DNA from: Flavobacteriaceae bacterium ASP10-09a
GTDB taxonomy: Bacteria > Bacteroidota > Bacteroidia > Flavobacteriales > Flavobacteriaceae
DNA length: 42,250 nt
Direction: 5' to 3'
NCBI GenBank assembly: GCA_000981625.1
Contig: LAQA01000049.1
Coordinates: 1 to 42,250, forward strand
The position numbers and the translations under genes are program-made. A model generated the notes under the pieces. That model saw nothing but the letters and a program-made list of their open reading frames with translations. It did no database searches and was not told where the DNA came from. Positions 30,176-37,820 of this stretch are shown here, one piece after another. How positions within the stretch are numbered: the first letter of the stretch is position 1; every line of letters starts with the position of its first letter.

Positions 30176-30209
30176 AAAAAAACCTCACAAAACGAATTTA
30201 TGAGGTTTT
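30176..30209 (-). terminator. Rho-independent terminator of the S1/P1 nuclease gene
   Basis: On the minus strand AACCTCA pairs with TGAGGTT (30201-30207 with 30181-30187) across a 13-nt loop, followed by a T-run (30176-30182 read in reverse). It begins about 20 nt past the nuclease stop. It has a weaker T-run in the other direction. Confidence 0.8.
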
Positions 30210-30228
30210 ATATTCTTTTCACGACTAG

Positions 30229-31011
30229 TTAATCAAAAATATCATTCAATACTTTGGCCAAACGAATTCCACCTTTTTGTAATTGTGTTCTTACAGTTCC
30301 AAAATGATTATAAGAATATCTGTAGCGTAAATTCTCTCCTTTTTCCACTGAATTATAAACTTTATTTGTAACTAAATGTACTTCATTTACCCAATCAACA
30401 AGGGTTCCTCTTTCTATAACTTCTATTTGTTTTTTTGATAAATCATCCGCATTATCAGCCAATTCAATATAACTCATTTCCCAATCATCAATCATTTTGC
30501 TATCCCAAACACTATGTAGATTTGTTCCTCTTCCAAACCATTCAACTTGTATGCTATTTCCTCCTTTATCTTCTTTTCTACCTATATGCATTGGTTGATG
30601 TAAATCGCCCATAAAGTGGACTAACATTTTTAAATGAAAATTCTTTTCATCATCAGAACTATTTTTGTCATTTAAAATTTTAATACATGTGTTTATACCT
30701 GTAACTAAATCTCCTTTAGGATTTTTTTCTACCTCTTCATAGTTCTGATCTAAATCCATATTTATATAATGCCAAGAATAATACTTATTGTATTTCTTGT
30801 CTGATTTTATCTCATCGGCATAGGTAGAAACAAATGCTAAGCTTTGTCCTTTTAATATTTTATCTATACTTCTTTTAGCTTTTCTTGTAAGATGCTTTTC
30901 TGCTATTTCACCTGTTGCTCTATGTCCGTTTTTTCCCCAGAAAAATGCTTCATCAGAAGATGATTTTATAAAAAAAAGAAAAGGGATTAATAATAATAAT
31001 TTAATTTTCAT
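30229..31011 (-). CDS. S1/P1 family zinc-dependent nuclease
   Basis: 260 residues. The signal peptide (hydrophobic 3-16) is followed by AFFWGKNGH, where Trp25 would be the mature N-terminus or close to it; in this family the N-terminal Trp and His30 bind zinc. Further metal ligands lie in HFMGDLHQPMHIG and in NLHSVWDSKMID. It is a secreted or periplasmic enzyme that degrades single-stranded DNA and RNA, probably for phosphate or nucleoside salvage. Single gene with its own terminator. Confidence 0.94.
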   Translation of the reverse strand: MKIKLLLLIPFLFFIKSSSDEAFFWGKNGHRATGEIAEKHLTRKAKRSIDKILKGQSLAFVSTYADEIKSDKKYNKYYSWHYINMDLDQNYEEVEKNPKGDLVTGINTCIKILNDKNSSDDEKNFHLKMLVHFMGDLHQPMHIGRKEDKGGNSIQVEWFGRGTNLHSVWDSKMIDDWEMSYIELADNADDLSKKQIEVIERGTLVDWVNEVHLVTNKVYNSVEKGENLRYRYSYNHFGTVRTQLQKGGIRLAKVLNDIFD

Positions 31012-31066
31012 CTGAATACGTTAAATTTAATTTTTAGCTAAAGTATAAAAATAATTATTGAAAAAT

Positions 31067-31099
31067 TTGTTAAAATTTAAAAAAATACTCATATCTTCG
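31067..31099 (+). promoter_or_regulatory. Candidate promoter of the SPFH operon
   Basis: TTG at 31067-31069 and TATCTTCG at 31092-31099, 22 nt apart. The second box differs from the TAnnTTTG consensus at one position. A start point a few bases further on would leave a 5' leader of about 30 nt before the ATG at 31136. Confidence 0.35.
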
Positions 31100-31135
31100 T
31101 GATATCAATTTAATATCAAAACAAATTCAATACAC

Positions 31136-31996
31136 ATGAAAACAGAAAAAATTATTAAACCCGCAAATGGTTATTTAATGTTATTAGTCGTTTTATTATT
31201 ATTCTTCGGCGGAATTTTAATGGTCATAAAGTATGAAAATCCAGTTTACTTAATCGCCACTTTGTTTGGTTTTATTGGTTTCTTCGGATTTATTTTAATA
31301 AACCCAAATACATCAAAGGTTATTTTACTTTTTGGTAAATATATTGGTACTATTAAGGATAATGGTTTGTATTGGGCAAACCCTTTATACAAAAAAAAGG
31401 CAATTTCTCTAAGAGCGAGTAACTTTGATAGTGAGCGTTTAAAAGTTAATGACAAGCTTGGAAACCCAATTATGATTTCTACTATTTTAGTTTGGAGGGT
31501 AACAAATACATACAAAGCCGCTTTTGATGTTGATAATTTTGAAAACTTTGTACGTGTACAAACTGATGCTGCTGTTCGTAAATTAGCAAGTATGTATCCT
31601 TATGATAATTTTGCTGATGAAGGTACTGATGAAGATATTACATTGCGTTCTAGTGTTAATGAAGTTTCTGAAGCTTTAGAAAAAGAAATAGAAGAACGTT
31701 TAGCAATTGCAGGCATCGAGGTTTTAGAGGCAAGAATTGGGTATTTAGCTTACGCCCAAGAAATTGCAAGTGCGATGTTAAAAAGACAACAAGCAACGGC
31801 AATTGTAGCTGCTAGACACAAGATTGTGCAAGGTGCTGTCGAAATGGTAGAAATGGCTTTGAATGAATTAAATAAAAGACAAATTGTTGAGTTAGATGAT
31901 GAACGAAAAGCAGCTATGGTAAGTAATTTACTAGTTATTTTATGTGGTGATAAAGAAGCTTCACCAATTGTAAATACGGGTACTTTAAGCCATTAA
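31136..31996 (+). CDS. SPFH (stomatin/prohibitin) domain membrane protein
   Basis: 286 residues. Two hydrophobic segments at about 13-33 and 37-55 form a hairpin, then an SPFH domain (about 58-200) with GLYWANPLYKKK, ILVWRVTNTYKA and VRVQTDAAVRKL, then a helical tail (LKRQQATAIVAARHKIVQGA). Proteins of this class form large membrane scaffolds. It is the first gene of a compact plus-strand group of very small membrane proteins that ends in an Arc-type DNA-binding protein. Bacterial stomatins next to an Arc-type protein are a recurrent arrangement in my experience of annotated genomes, but the role is not established. Confidence 0.9.
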   Translation: MKTEKIIKPANGYLMLLVVLLLFFGGILMVIKYENPVYLIATLFGFIGFFGFILINPNTSKVILLFGKYIGTIKDNGLYWANPLYKKKAISLRASNFDSERLKVNDKLGNPIMISTILVWRVTNTYKAAFDVDNFENFVRVQTDAAVRKLASMYPYDNFADEGTDEDITLRSSVNEVSEALEKEIEERLAIAGIEVLEARIGYLAYAQEIASAMLKRQQATAIVAARHKIVQGAVEMVEMALNELNKRQIVELDDERKAAMVSNLLVILCGDKEASPIVNTGTLSH

Positions 31997-32050
31997 GATC
32001 TCGTCTTAATCTTCTAAAAGGGAAGTAACTCATAACCAAAAAACAAATAT

Positions 32051-32197
32051 ATGAAAAACAAAAATGCTGTTTTAGGAATGATATTAGGTGCAGGAATTGG
32101 AATCATTTTTAATAGTACAGGTTTAGGGTTACCAATTGGAGCTGGTGTTGGGCTTGTTTTAGGATTAATGCTGAATCAACAACAAAAGAATAAATAA
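32051..32197 (+). CDS. Glycine-zipper small membrane protein
   Basis: 48 residues. Two glycine-rich hydrophobic helices, GMILGAGIGIIF and LPIGAGVGLVLGLML, are joined by a short turn with polar ends (KNKN, QQQKNK). The GxxxG spacing is typical of packed membrane helices. It starts 54 nt after the SPFH gene and is followed 3 nt later by a paralogous but broken copy. Confidence 0.7.
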   Translation: MKNKNAVLGMILGAGIGIIFNSTGLGLPIGAGVGLVLGLMLNQQQKNK

Positions 32198-32200
32198 TTA

Positions 32201-32390
32201 ATGAAACAAATTACTTGCTTTAGCAATTGGAGTATCATTAGGATCTAGTTTAGGAGTTATTTACGGAGTCGTTTTTGATAATATCGCAATAGGTGTTTCA
32301 ATCGGTTCTGGAGTTGGTACAGCAATTGGTGTTGCACTAGCGTTAATAAATTTTGGAAATAAAAATGAATGTAAAGAAAAAAAGAAATGA
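32201..32390 (+). pseudogene. Second glycine-zipper protein, start frameshifted
   Basis: The ATG at 32201 reads only 14 codons (MKQITCFSNW...) before TAG. One base to the side, the frame is open to TGA at 32388-32390 and encodes a glycine-zipper protein like its neighbour: LAIGVSLGSSLGV, IAIGVSIGSGVGTAIGV and a basic tail. Deleting one base near 32207 joins ATG to it as MKKLLALAIGVSLG, a natural start. No ATG, GTG or TTG exists in the long frame. Either a one-base insertion inactivated the gene, or the sequence has an error. The tail overlaps the next ATG (ATGA), which suggests it was once translationally coupled. Confidence 0.6.
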
Positions 32391-32548
32391 AAGAATATAA
32401 AGTAGTAGAACAACCAAAACTCGGTTTTAAAAATAGAAATCAGAAATATGAAGATTTTTTGAATCAGTATGCAAGAGAAGGCTGGACTGTACACACAATT
32501 TTTCAGACCAATGGAACCATTTTATTTGAAAGAAATAAGAATAGATAA
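32387..32548 (+). CDS. DUF4177-like small protein
   Basis: 53 residues, cytosolic. The pattern MKEYKVVEQPK, then LNQYAREGWTVHTI, then GTILFERN matches the DUF4177 layout (a conserved 'EGW' and a final 'ER'). Start and stop both overlap neighbours (ATGA upstream, TAATG downstream), which marks a coupled operon. Function unknown. Confidence 0.7.
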   Translation: MKEYKVVEQPKLGFKNRNQKYEDFLNQYAREGWTVHTIFQTNGTILFERNKNR

Positions 32549-33051
32549 TGAAAGTATTTAAAGAAGAACAACGTTTTTCGCAGACTTGGTTAATCGTTCT
32601 TTTAGCGGTGAGTATTATGATACCAATTGCAATTATTGTGCAAGAATATCTAAAGGAAAACACAAAAATGACAACCAATGAATTTGTACTAAGCTTAGCT
32701 GGTATTTTAGTTACTGTTTTATTTATTTTCTTATTTAAACTAACAACTAGAATTGATGAAAAGGGAATTCACTATCAGTTTTTTCCATTTCATTTTTCTT
32801 TGAAAAAGATTACTTGGTCAGAAATAAATACAGCAGAAGTTAGAAGCTATGATCCTATTGGAGAATATGGCGGCTGGGGTATAAAAGGTGGTTCTCTTTG
32901 GAAAAAATCAAAAGGAAAAGCCATCAATGTTTCTGGTGATATCGGCATTCAAATAGTACTAAAAAATAATAAAAAATTATTAATAGGAACTCAAAAAGAA
33001 ACAGAAGTAAAAAGAGTTCTCGCTACTTATCAAAATAAAATAAGCAACTAA
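32548..33051 (+). CDS. Two-helix membrane protein with PH-like domain
   Basis: 167 residues. Membrane helices lie at about 13-32 and 45-63. A C-terminal domain of short strands follows (TRIDEKGIHYQFFPF, KITWSEINTAEVRSY, GIQIVLKNNKKLLIG) that reads like a bacterial PH domain, and it ends in a helix. Coupled by TAATG overlaps to the genes on both sides. No defined function; possibly a scaffold partner of the SPFH protein. Confidence 0.65.
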   Translation: MKVFKEEQRFSQTWLIVLLAVSIMIPIAIIVQEYLKENTKMTTNEFVLSLAGILVTVLFIFLFKLTTRIDEKGIHYQFFPFHFSLKKITWSEINTAEVRSYDPIGEYGGWGIKGGSLWKKSKGKAINVSGDIGIQIVLKNNKKLLIGTQKETEVKRVLATYQNKISN

Positions 33052-33536
33052 TGTCAAAGAAAGGTAGTTTTCAATTTAGTACACTAGACCACATCATTAT
33101 ATCTGTGGTGCTATTTCTATTAATTTACACTTGGTGTATCATTAGTATTGCGTATTCTAATTTACCAGAAACAATTGCTGTTCATTTTGATGGCGCAGGA
33201 GATCCTGATGGTTATGGTAGTAAAAATTCTATTTGGTTAGCTCCTTCCTTTTTCACAGTATTGTGTTTAGGCCTTATTATTTGTGCAAAATACCCTGAAG
33301 AATTAACTTTTAATAAGAAAAAAATATCAGAAGAAGAGAAAAAAAAGAACTCTAAGAAAGTATTATTTGGGAGTCTATTATGTAGTAGTGTTTTAATATT
33401 AATTACACATTCTATGATTAAAACTTCCATAAATAAAGATGATAATCCCATGTTTTGGATAATACCAAGCGTTTTTGGTTTAATTATTTTATTTCTTGCT
33501 AGTATATATTATTACAAATACAACTATTTAAAATGA
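33051..33536 (+). CDS. DUF1648 domain membrane protein
   Basis: 161 residues with four hydrophobic segments. After the first helix comes the DUF1648 signature LPETIAVHFDGAGDPDGYGS, found in SdpI-like and related membrane proteins. The stop overlaps the next short ORF by ATGA, and the start overlaps the previous gene by TAATG. Function unknown; some DUF1648 proteins act in immunity to membrane-active peptides. Confidence 0.75.
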   Translation: MSKKGSFQFSTLDHIIISVVLFLLIYTWCIISIAYSNLPETIAVHFDGAGDPDGYGSKNSIWLAPSFFTVLCLGLIICAKYPEELTFNKKKISEEEKKKNSKKVLFGSLLCSSVLILITHSMIKTSINKDDNPMFWIIPSVFGLIILFLASIYYYKYNYLK

Positions 33537-33601
33537 TTCTAAAAGCTGAAATCGCTTCTTTATTTGAAGACATAGAACAGACAAAAATCAATTCTATTTA
33601 A
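33533..33601 (+). CDS. Coupled 22-residue ORF
   Basis: ATG overlaps the DUF1648 stop (ATGA). The frame encodes 22 residues (acidic-amphipathic, MILKAEIASLFEDIEQ then TKINSI) and stops 17 nt before the Arc-like gene. It may be a truncated gene or a translational bridge. I recognise no family, and at this length it could be chance. Confidence 0.25.
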   Translation: MILKAEIASLFEDIEQTKINSI

Positions 33602-33618
33602 GAATTAAAAAAAAACTT

Positions 33619-33783
33619 ATGGCTAAGAAAAAAGCTTTTGCATTACGCATGAATGAAGATATGATGAAGTCCATTGAAAAATGGGCTGCGGATGAATTTC
33701 GTTCTACAAATGGGCAAATTGAATGGATGTTAATGCAATCACTAAAAGAGGCTAAAAGAGAGCCTAAAGAAAAGGAAGATTAA
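33619..33783 (+). CDS. Arc/ribbon-helix-helix DNA-binding protein
   Basis: 54 residues. AFALRMNEDMMKSIEKWAA is the usual strand and first helix of the Arc family, and RSTNGQIEWMLMQSLKEA the second helix with the dimer contacts. The tail is charged. It should bind DNA as a dimer and could regulate the operon whose last gene it is. No toxin gene follows, so I do not call it an antitoxin. Confidence 0.8.
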   Translation: MAKKKAFALRMNEDMMKSIEKWAADEFRSTNGQIEWMLMQSLKEAKREPKEKED

Positions 33784-33865
33784 TTTTTAACTTTTAGATG
33801 CATTTTTTTCATCCTTCAGAAAACACTCGAAGCAACAGACTCAGCTTACTCTACTCACTAAAACG

Positions 33866-34445
33866 TTACTCAGCACAGAGAGTATTATACAAATTCACGA
33901 TTTTTATTATTTCCCAATCTTTAATTTTATTTTTTCTAATTTCTTTAATTAATTTCGGACAATCATGAAAAAACTTTTTTAATCGCTTCTTAATTCCTAC
34001 ACATCCAGAACCATCTATACACCCCATATTATAAGCATAATCTTCATTATTCCTTTTAATAAAAACTTCTCTTTTAGAAATGTAATTCTCAGGTTCTAGA
34101 TATTTAATATCATAATTACTATAAAAATGCACATGAAAAATAGCTATATCTCCTTTTCTATATACCTTACTACCAATCCCTTTTTGCGCTGTTTTTAAAT
34201 TACTATCAATTTTAGTATCTAAAAAATAGAAATGAGAAATTTTATTTTGATGATGGACAAATACTTCTGCAATACTATCTGAATTATATTGTACTAACGT
34301 TTTTAAAGATTGCAATTCCATCCCTTTAGATGCTACCAAATCCTTAATTTCAGTAAGATCTTTAAACTTAATAGTGACCTTGGTTTGCGATAAAATAGGG
34401 GGTGATAATTAATAAAAGTAAAAAACTTATTACTATAATTTTCAT
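33866..34445 (-). pseudogene. Exported protein of unknown function, one-base frameshift
   Basis: ATG at 34445 starts a good signal peptide (KIIVISFLLLLIITP) but the frame stops after 25 codons. Removing one base from a run of five C on the coding strand (34398-34402) gives ...ITPILSQTKVTIKF and joins it to the 157-codon downstream frame, making one protein of about 190 residues. The downstream frame by itself has only a TTG start and no signal peptide. The mature part has GCIDGSGCVGIKKR and a lysine-rich end; no family recognised. A true mutation, phase-variable run or sequencing error would all look like this. Confidence 0.65.
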
Positions 34446-34465
34446 GCAAAATTTATTTTCAATAG

Positions 34466-35461
34466 TTAAAAATACTGAGGAATCAATTTTTTTAACTTTT
34501 CTAGTGTTTCAGCGACCGTTAAATCACTCATACCTCCAGCAGCATTTGCATGTCCACCACCATTAAAATGCTCTTTTGCTAAAACATTTACAGGATTTTC
34601 TGCACCTTTAGATCGGAAAGATATTTTCATAATTCCATCACGTTCTGTAAATACAATGGCAGCTTTCATTCCTATTATAGACAAAACCAAATTAGCTAAA
34701 CTATCTGTATCTCCTTTTTTATATTGGTACTTCGCCAGTTCTTCTTTCGATAAAGAGATAATTCCCACATGAGTATCGTATAATATTTCTAATTTTTCAC
34801 TCATTGCATAACCCTGCAAACGTAAACGAGTTTCTGTATTATTGTCACTTAACTTTTCGTGAATTAAATGATGCGTTACTCCTGCTGCTAAAATTTTAGC
34901 TAAAACTTCATGTGTACGTGGTTTAACAGAATTGAATCTAAAACTACCTGTGTCTGTTAAAATACCTAAGTATAACGGAGTACCAATTTTTTCATCTAGT
35001 AAATCTATATGTCCAGACTGCTCCATTAACTCTACAATTAATTGAGAAGTAGAAGATGCTGTTGTTTCAGAGACTGTTAGCGAAGGAAAATCTTCAGGAT
35101 TTAAATGATGATCTATCATAACTTTCTTACACGTAGCTTCTTCTAACAAGGCTTGCATTTCTGGTCCTACCCGATTGGTCGCATTGTAATCTAAACAGAA
35201 AATTAAATCTGCTTTTTTCATTTGTGCTGTTACTTCTTCGGGAGTTTCTTCCATCAAAATAATTGATGAAGTATCTAACCAGTATAAAAAATCGGGCGCT
35301 TTGTCTGGGTGACAAACAACGGCTTTTTTACCTAATTTTTCTATAAAATGGAGTAAACCTAAAGAAGAACCAATAGAGTCTCCGTCTGCAGATTTATGCG
35401 CAGTAATAACGATATTAGAAGCAGCTTGAATTTCTGCTTCAATTTGTTTGTAAATATTCAT
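34466..35461 (-). CDS. nrnA: DHH-family phosphoesterase, NrnA-like
   Basis: 331 residues from the ATG at 35461. The DHH domain has ITAHKSADGDSIGSSLG (His22, Asp26, Asp28), Asp91 (FCLDYN) and DHHL (117-120), which hold two Mn2+. The DHHA1 domain ends with GGGHANAAGG near the C-terminus. This pattern fits the nanoRNase/pAp phosphatases that degrade short RNA and 3'-phosphoadenosine phosphate. An in-frame TTG at 35497 would add 12 residues that look unlike the family start. The gene stands alone, 20 nt downstream of the broken exported-protein gene's start. Confidence 0.9.
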   Translation of the reverse strand: MNIYKQIEAEIQAASNIVITAHKSADGDSIGSSLGLLHFIEKLGKKAVVCHPDKAPDFLYWLDTSSIILMEETPEEVTAQMKKADLIFCLDYNATNRVGPEMQALLEEATCKKVMIDHHLNPEDFPSLTVSETTASSTSQLIVELMEQSGHIDLLDEKIGTPLYLGILTDTGSFRFNSVKPRTHEVLAKILAAGVTHHLIHEKLSDNNTETRLRLQGYAMSEKLEILYDTHVGIISLSKEELAKYQYKKGDTDSLANLVLSIIGMKAAIVFTERDGIMKISFRSKGAENPVNVLAKEHFNGGGHANAAGGMSDLTVAETLEKLKKLIPQYF

Positions 35462-35724
35462 GGATTGTATTTTACGCAATTGCAGATAAATTTGCAATTG
35501 TAGCTATTTTTAAAAGAATGCAAAGTTAGGTTTATTATTGAGTTAGTGAAAGGAACTAATTAAAGTTTAATGAGTGTGTTTTTTTGAAGATTTTGTTGGA
35601 ATTATGTTGAATAAACTTCGCTAACATTAACGCTGATATGATGTAAGCTTAATAGTGCAAATCATAAGTAACCTAAATTATTGAAAATATTGAGAAACAA
35701 ACTAAAATACAAAAATCAATTGCG

Positions 35725-36480
35725 TTAATCGATCCAATTCTTAAAATCCTTAACCCGCTCTCTACTAACAATAATCTCGGTTTCGCTATAAGAATGTAAA
35801 ACCAATTTTAAACGAGAATTCGAATAGGCAACAATATCTTTTATCGCATTTATATGCACGATAAAAGTACGATTCACTCTAAAAAAATTTTCTGGATCTA
35901 ATTGTTCCTGCCAATGCTCTAGAGAGTTGTCCAAAAGATAATTTCTATTTTCTTTGGTATGGATGTAAGTTGCTTTATGCTCACTATAAAAACACTCCAC
36001 TTCGTCGATATGAATAATTTTTATGTGTTGCCCAACTTTAATCGTCAGTCTTTTTTTGAATTTACGATCAACAGGATTTATCAATAATTTACGAATATCA
36101 TCGATATTTACCTGAATATCACTTTTCTTGGGCTGATTCTCTTTATATTTATCTACGGCTACTTTTAGCTCATCTTCATCCAAAGGTTTTAGCAAATAAT
36201 CGATACTATTTAGTTTAAAAGCTTTTAGCGCATATTCGTCATAAGCAGTTGTAAAAATAATGGCAGATTTTACTTCTATTTCTTCAAAAATCTCAAATGA
36301 TAATCCATCAGAAAGCTGAATGTCTAAAAAGATTAAATCAGGATGTTCATTATTTTGCAACCAATTTAAAGACTCTTCTACGGAGTGCAACATTTGTTGA
36401 ACCTCTAAATCTAGTGCCTTTAACATTCTGTTTAGCCTCCTTGCTGCTGGCTTTTCATCTTCAATAATTAATAAGTTCAT
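35725..36480 (-). CDS. LytTR response regulator
   Basis: 251 residues. The receiver domain has Asp53 (FLDIQL) as phospho-acceptor, Thr77/Thr78 (FTTAYDEYA) and Lys98 (LLKPL). A LytTR DNA-binding domain follows at about 148-251 (KIIHIDEVECFYSEHK, FFRVNRTFIVHINAI). It is the output partner of the LytS-like kinase at the other end of the same minus-strand cluster; four small 2TM genes lie between them. It is 69 nt downstream of the nearest one. Confidence 0.95.
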   Translation of the reverse strand: MNLLIIEDEKPAARRLNRMLKALDLEVQQMLHSVEESLNWLQNNEHPDLIFLDIQLSDGLSFEIFEEIEVKSAIIFTTAYDEYALKAFKLNSIDYLLKPLDEDELKVAVDKYKENQPKKSDIQVNIDDIRKLLINPVDRKFKKRLTIKVGQHIKIIHIDEVECFYSEHKATYIHTKENRNYLLDNSLEHWQEQLDPENFFRVNRTFIVHINAIKDIVAYSNSRLKLVLHSYSETEIIVSRERVKDFKNWID

Positions 36481-36549
36481 TCTTTTTCGTTATTGTTTGT
36501 TTTTGATAACAATTAAAACTTTGAAATTTTGTTATTTTAATCTTAAATA

Positions 36550-36861
36550 CTACTCCTTCATAAATTTATCGATCTTCTTTTGTTCCCAATTTTTGCTTAC
36601 TATATTAGAAAAACCAAACGTTTTTAAAGCATGAATGGCTAAGAAAAATCCCCAAATGAACCAAATAGGAATGTGTGTAAAACCATCGCTATCAAATTGA
36701 TTACTTATCGTAAAGTCTCCAACCAATTTAAAAGAAAAATTCCAAATAAAAGCTAAAAACAAATTTACCAATACATAAGCAACTGCGTGTTTGTAGAACT
36801 TTTTAATTTCTTCAACTCTTTGTTTTGCTCTTATCAATTTTTTATTGTTTAAGTTTTTCAT
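36550..36861 (-). CDS. 2TM domain protein
   Basis: 103 residues. A basic helix (KQRVEEIKKFYKHAVAYV) leads into two membrane helices (about 27-46 and 65-84), and a short amphipathic tail has the sequence KNWEQKKIDKFMKE. This is the 2TM domain layout (about 80 residues), ending in the same 'W-E-x-K-I-x-x-x-M' pattern as its neighbours. Last of four consecutive free-standing copies, 4 nt after the next one. Confidence 0.85.
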   Translation of the reverse strand: MKNLNNKKLIRAKQRVEEIKKFYKHAVAYVLVNLFLAFIWNFSFKLVGDFTISNQFDSDGFTHIPIWFIWGFFLAIHALKTFGFSNIVSKNWEQKKIDKFMKE

Positions 36862-36865
36862 TGTC

Positions 36866-37204
36866 TTACAAATTTTTACGAGCTTGATCTTCTTTGTCCA
36901 TTAATTCTTTAATTTTTCTCTCTTCCCAATCTGTTCCCAAACCTAAAGATTTAAATCCGAAAACACCCAACCAATGAAAAAATACGCCAATACCCCAGAA
37001 AACCCAGGTAGAATAAACTCCGAAGTTTGAAGTTATTTCATTAAAACTATCCCCACTTTGTGATAATCCAAATATTATTATACCGCTTAAAAACACATTT
37101 ACTAAAACATACACCATTAAATGGATATAAAATCCTTTAATATCTTTAACCCTTTTTTTTGCCTTGATATATGCTTGTTCTTGCATGAAATCTGATTCCA
37201 TCAT
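36866..37204 (-). CDS. 2TM domain protein
   Basis: 112 residues from the ATG at 37204, 2 nt after the stop of the previous 2TM gene; the next codon (37201) is also ATG. A longer frame up to 37345 exists but its first part overlaps that gene and is not real. Layout: KRVKDIKGFYIHLMVYV, two membrane helices, then FGFKSLGLGTDWEERKIKEL. The tail and lead helix are nearly those of the neighbouring copy, suggesting recent duplication. Confidence 0.85.
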   Translation of the reverse strand: MMESDFMQEQAYIKAKKRVKDIKGFYIHLMVYVLVNVFLSGIIIFGLSQSGDSFNEITSNFGVYSTWVFWGIGVFFHWLGVFGFKSLGLGTDWEERKIKELMDKEDQARKNL

Positions 37205-37206
37205 AT

Positions 37207-37494
37207 CTACTGATTTTCGTTCATAAACTCTTTTATTTTTCTTTCTTCCCAGTTTTTTCCCAATCCGAGTGCGTTGAACCCGAAAACTTTTACCCAGTGA
37301 AAGAAAAGCCCTAATCCCCAGCCTAAAGTAGAAAACCAAAACCAATGAAATTGAGGAGAAAATTTTAAGTTTATAAAAATAATGAAAGGAATTACGAAAC
37401 AGTAAACAGTTAGATGACTGTAAAACCCTTTTATATCTTTTACTCTTTTTTGAGCTCTCTGATACCGCTCTTGATTATTAAATGCTGTTTCCAT
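37207..37494 (-). CDS. 2TM domain protein
   Basis: 95 residues. Its lead helix KRVKDIKGFYSHLTVYC and tail FGFNALGLGKNWEERKIKEF match the copy at 36866-37204. Its middle (VIPFIIFINLKFSPQFHWFW) instead matches the 2TM tail of the histidine kinase, so this copy looks like a mosaic of the two. Its ATG overlaps the stop of the preceding 2TM gene by one base. Confidence 0.87.
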   Translation of the reverse strand: METAFNNQERYQRAQKRVKDIKGFYSHLTVYCFVIPFIIFINLKFSPQFHWFWFSTLGWGLGLFFHWVKVFGFNALGLGKNWEERKIKEFMNENQ

Positions 37495-37820
37495 TATGAT
37501 CTTCTATTATATTGTTCTTTCATGTGTTTTTTAATCTGCTTCTCTTCCCAATCTTTCTTAAAAAATAGTCGTACCCCAAAAGTGTTTAAAGCTTGAAAAG
37601 CAATACCTATTCCCCAATATAGCCAAATTTTATACTTGTGATAATCTAAAAAAGCTTCTTTAAGAGTTTCTCCATCATTGATGTCTCCAGCAATAAAAAT
37701 GGAAGTTAAAAAGATATTTACAATAATATAACTCGCTAAGTGTTTATAAAATTTACTTATTTTTTCTACTCTTTTACGAGCCAAAACATATTTTTGTTCT
37801 TTAGTGAATTGGCTATCCAT
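37494..37820 (-). CDS. 2TM domain protein
   Basis: 108 residues: RKRVEKISKFYKHLASYII, two membrane helices, and a tail KKDWEEKQIKKHMKEQYN. The inter-helix loop (INDGETLKEAFLDYHKYK) differs from the other copies, so it is the more diverged member. Its ATG overlaps the kinase stop by one base (TAATG), and its stop overlaps the next start the same way. Confidence 0.87.
   Translation of the reverse strand: MDSQFTKEQKYVLARKRVEKISKFYKHLASYIIVNIFLTSIFIAGDINDGETLKEAFLDYHKYKIWLYWGIGIAFQALNTFGVRLFFKKDWEEKQIKKHMKEQYNRRS

Noticed and set aside
33619..33783. Arc-type protein as antitoxin of a toxin-antitoxin pair
   Set aside because: No toxin-sized ORF follows it, and the upstream genes are membrane proteins.
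35462..35497. TTG start adding 12 residues to the DHH protein
   Set aside because: The ATG at 35461 gives the usual family N-terminus; the extra residues look like untranslated leader.
37205..37345. N-terminal extension of the 2TM gene at 36866-37204
   Set aside because: It overlaps the neighbouring 2TM gene in another frame, and the ATG at 37204 falls directly after that gene's stop.
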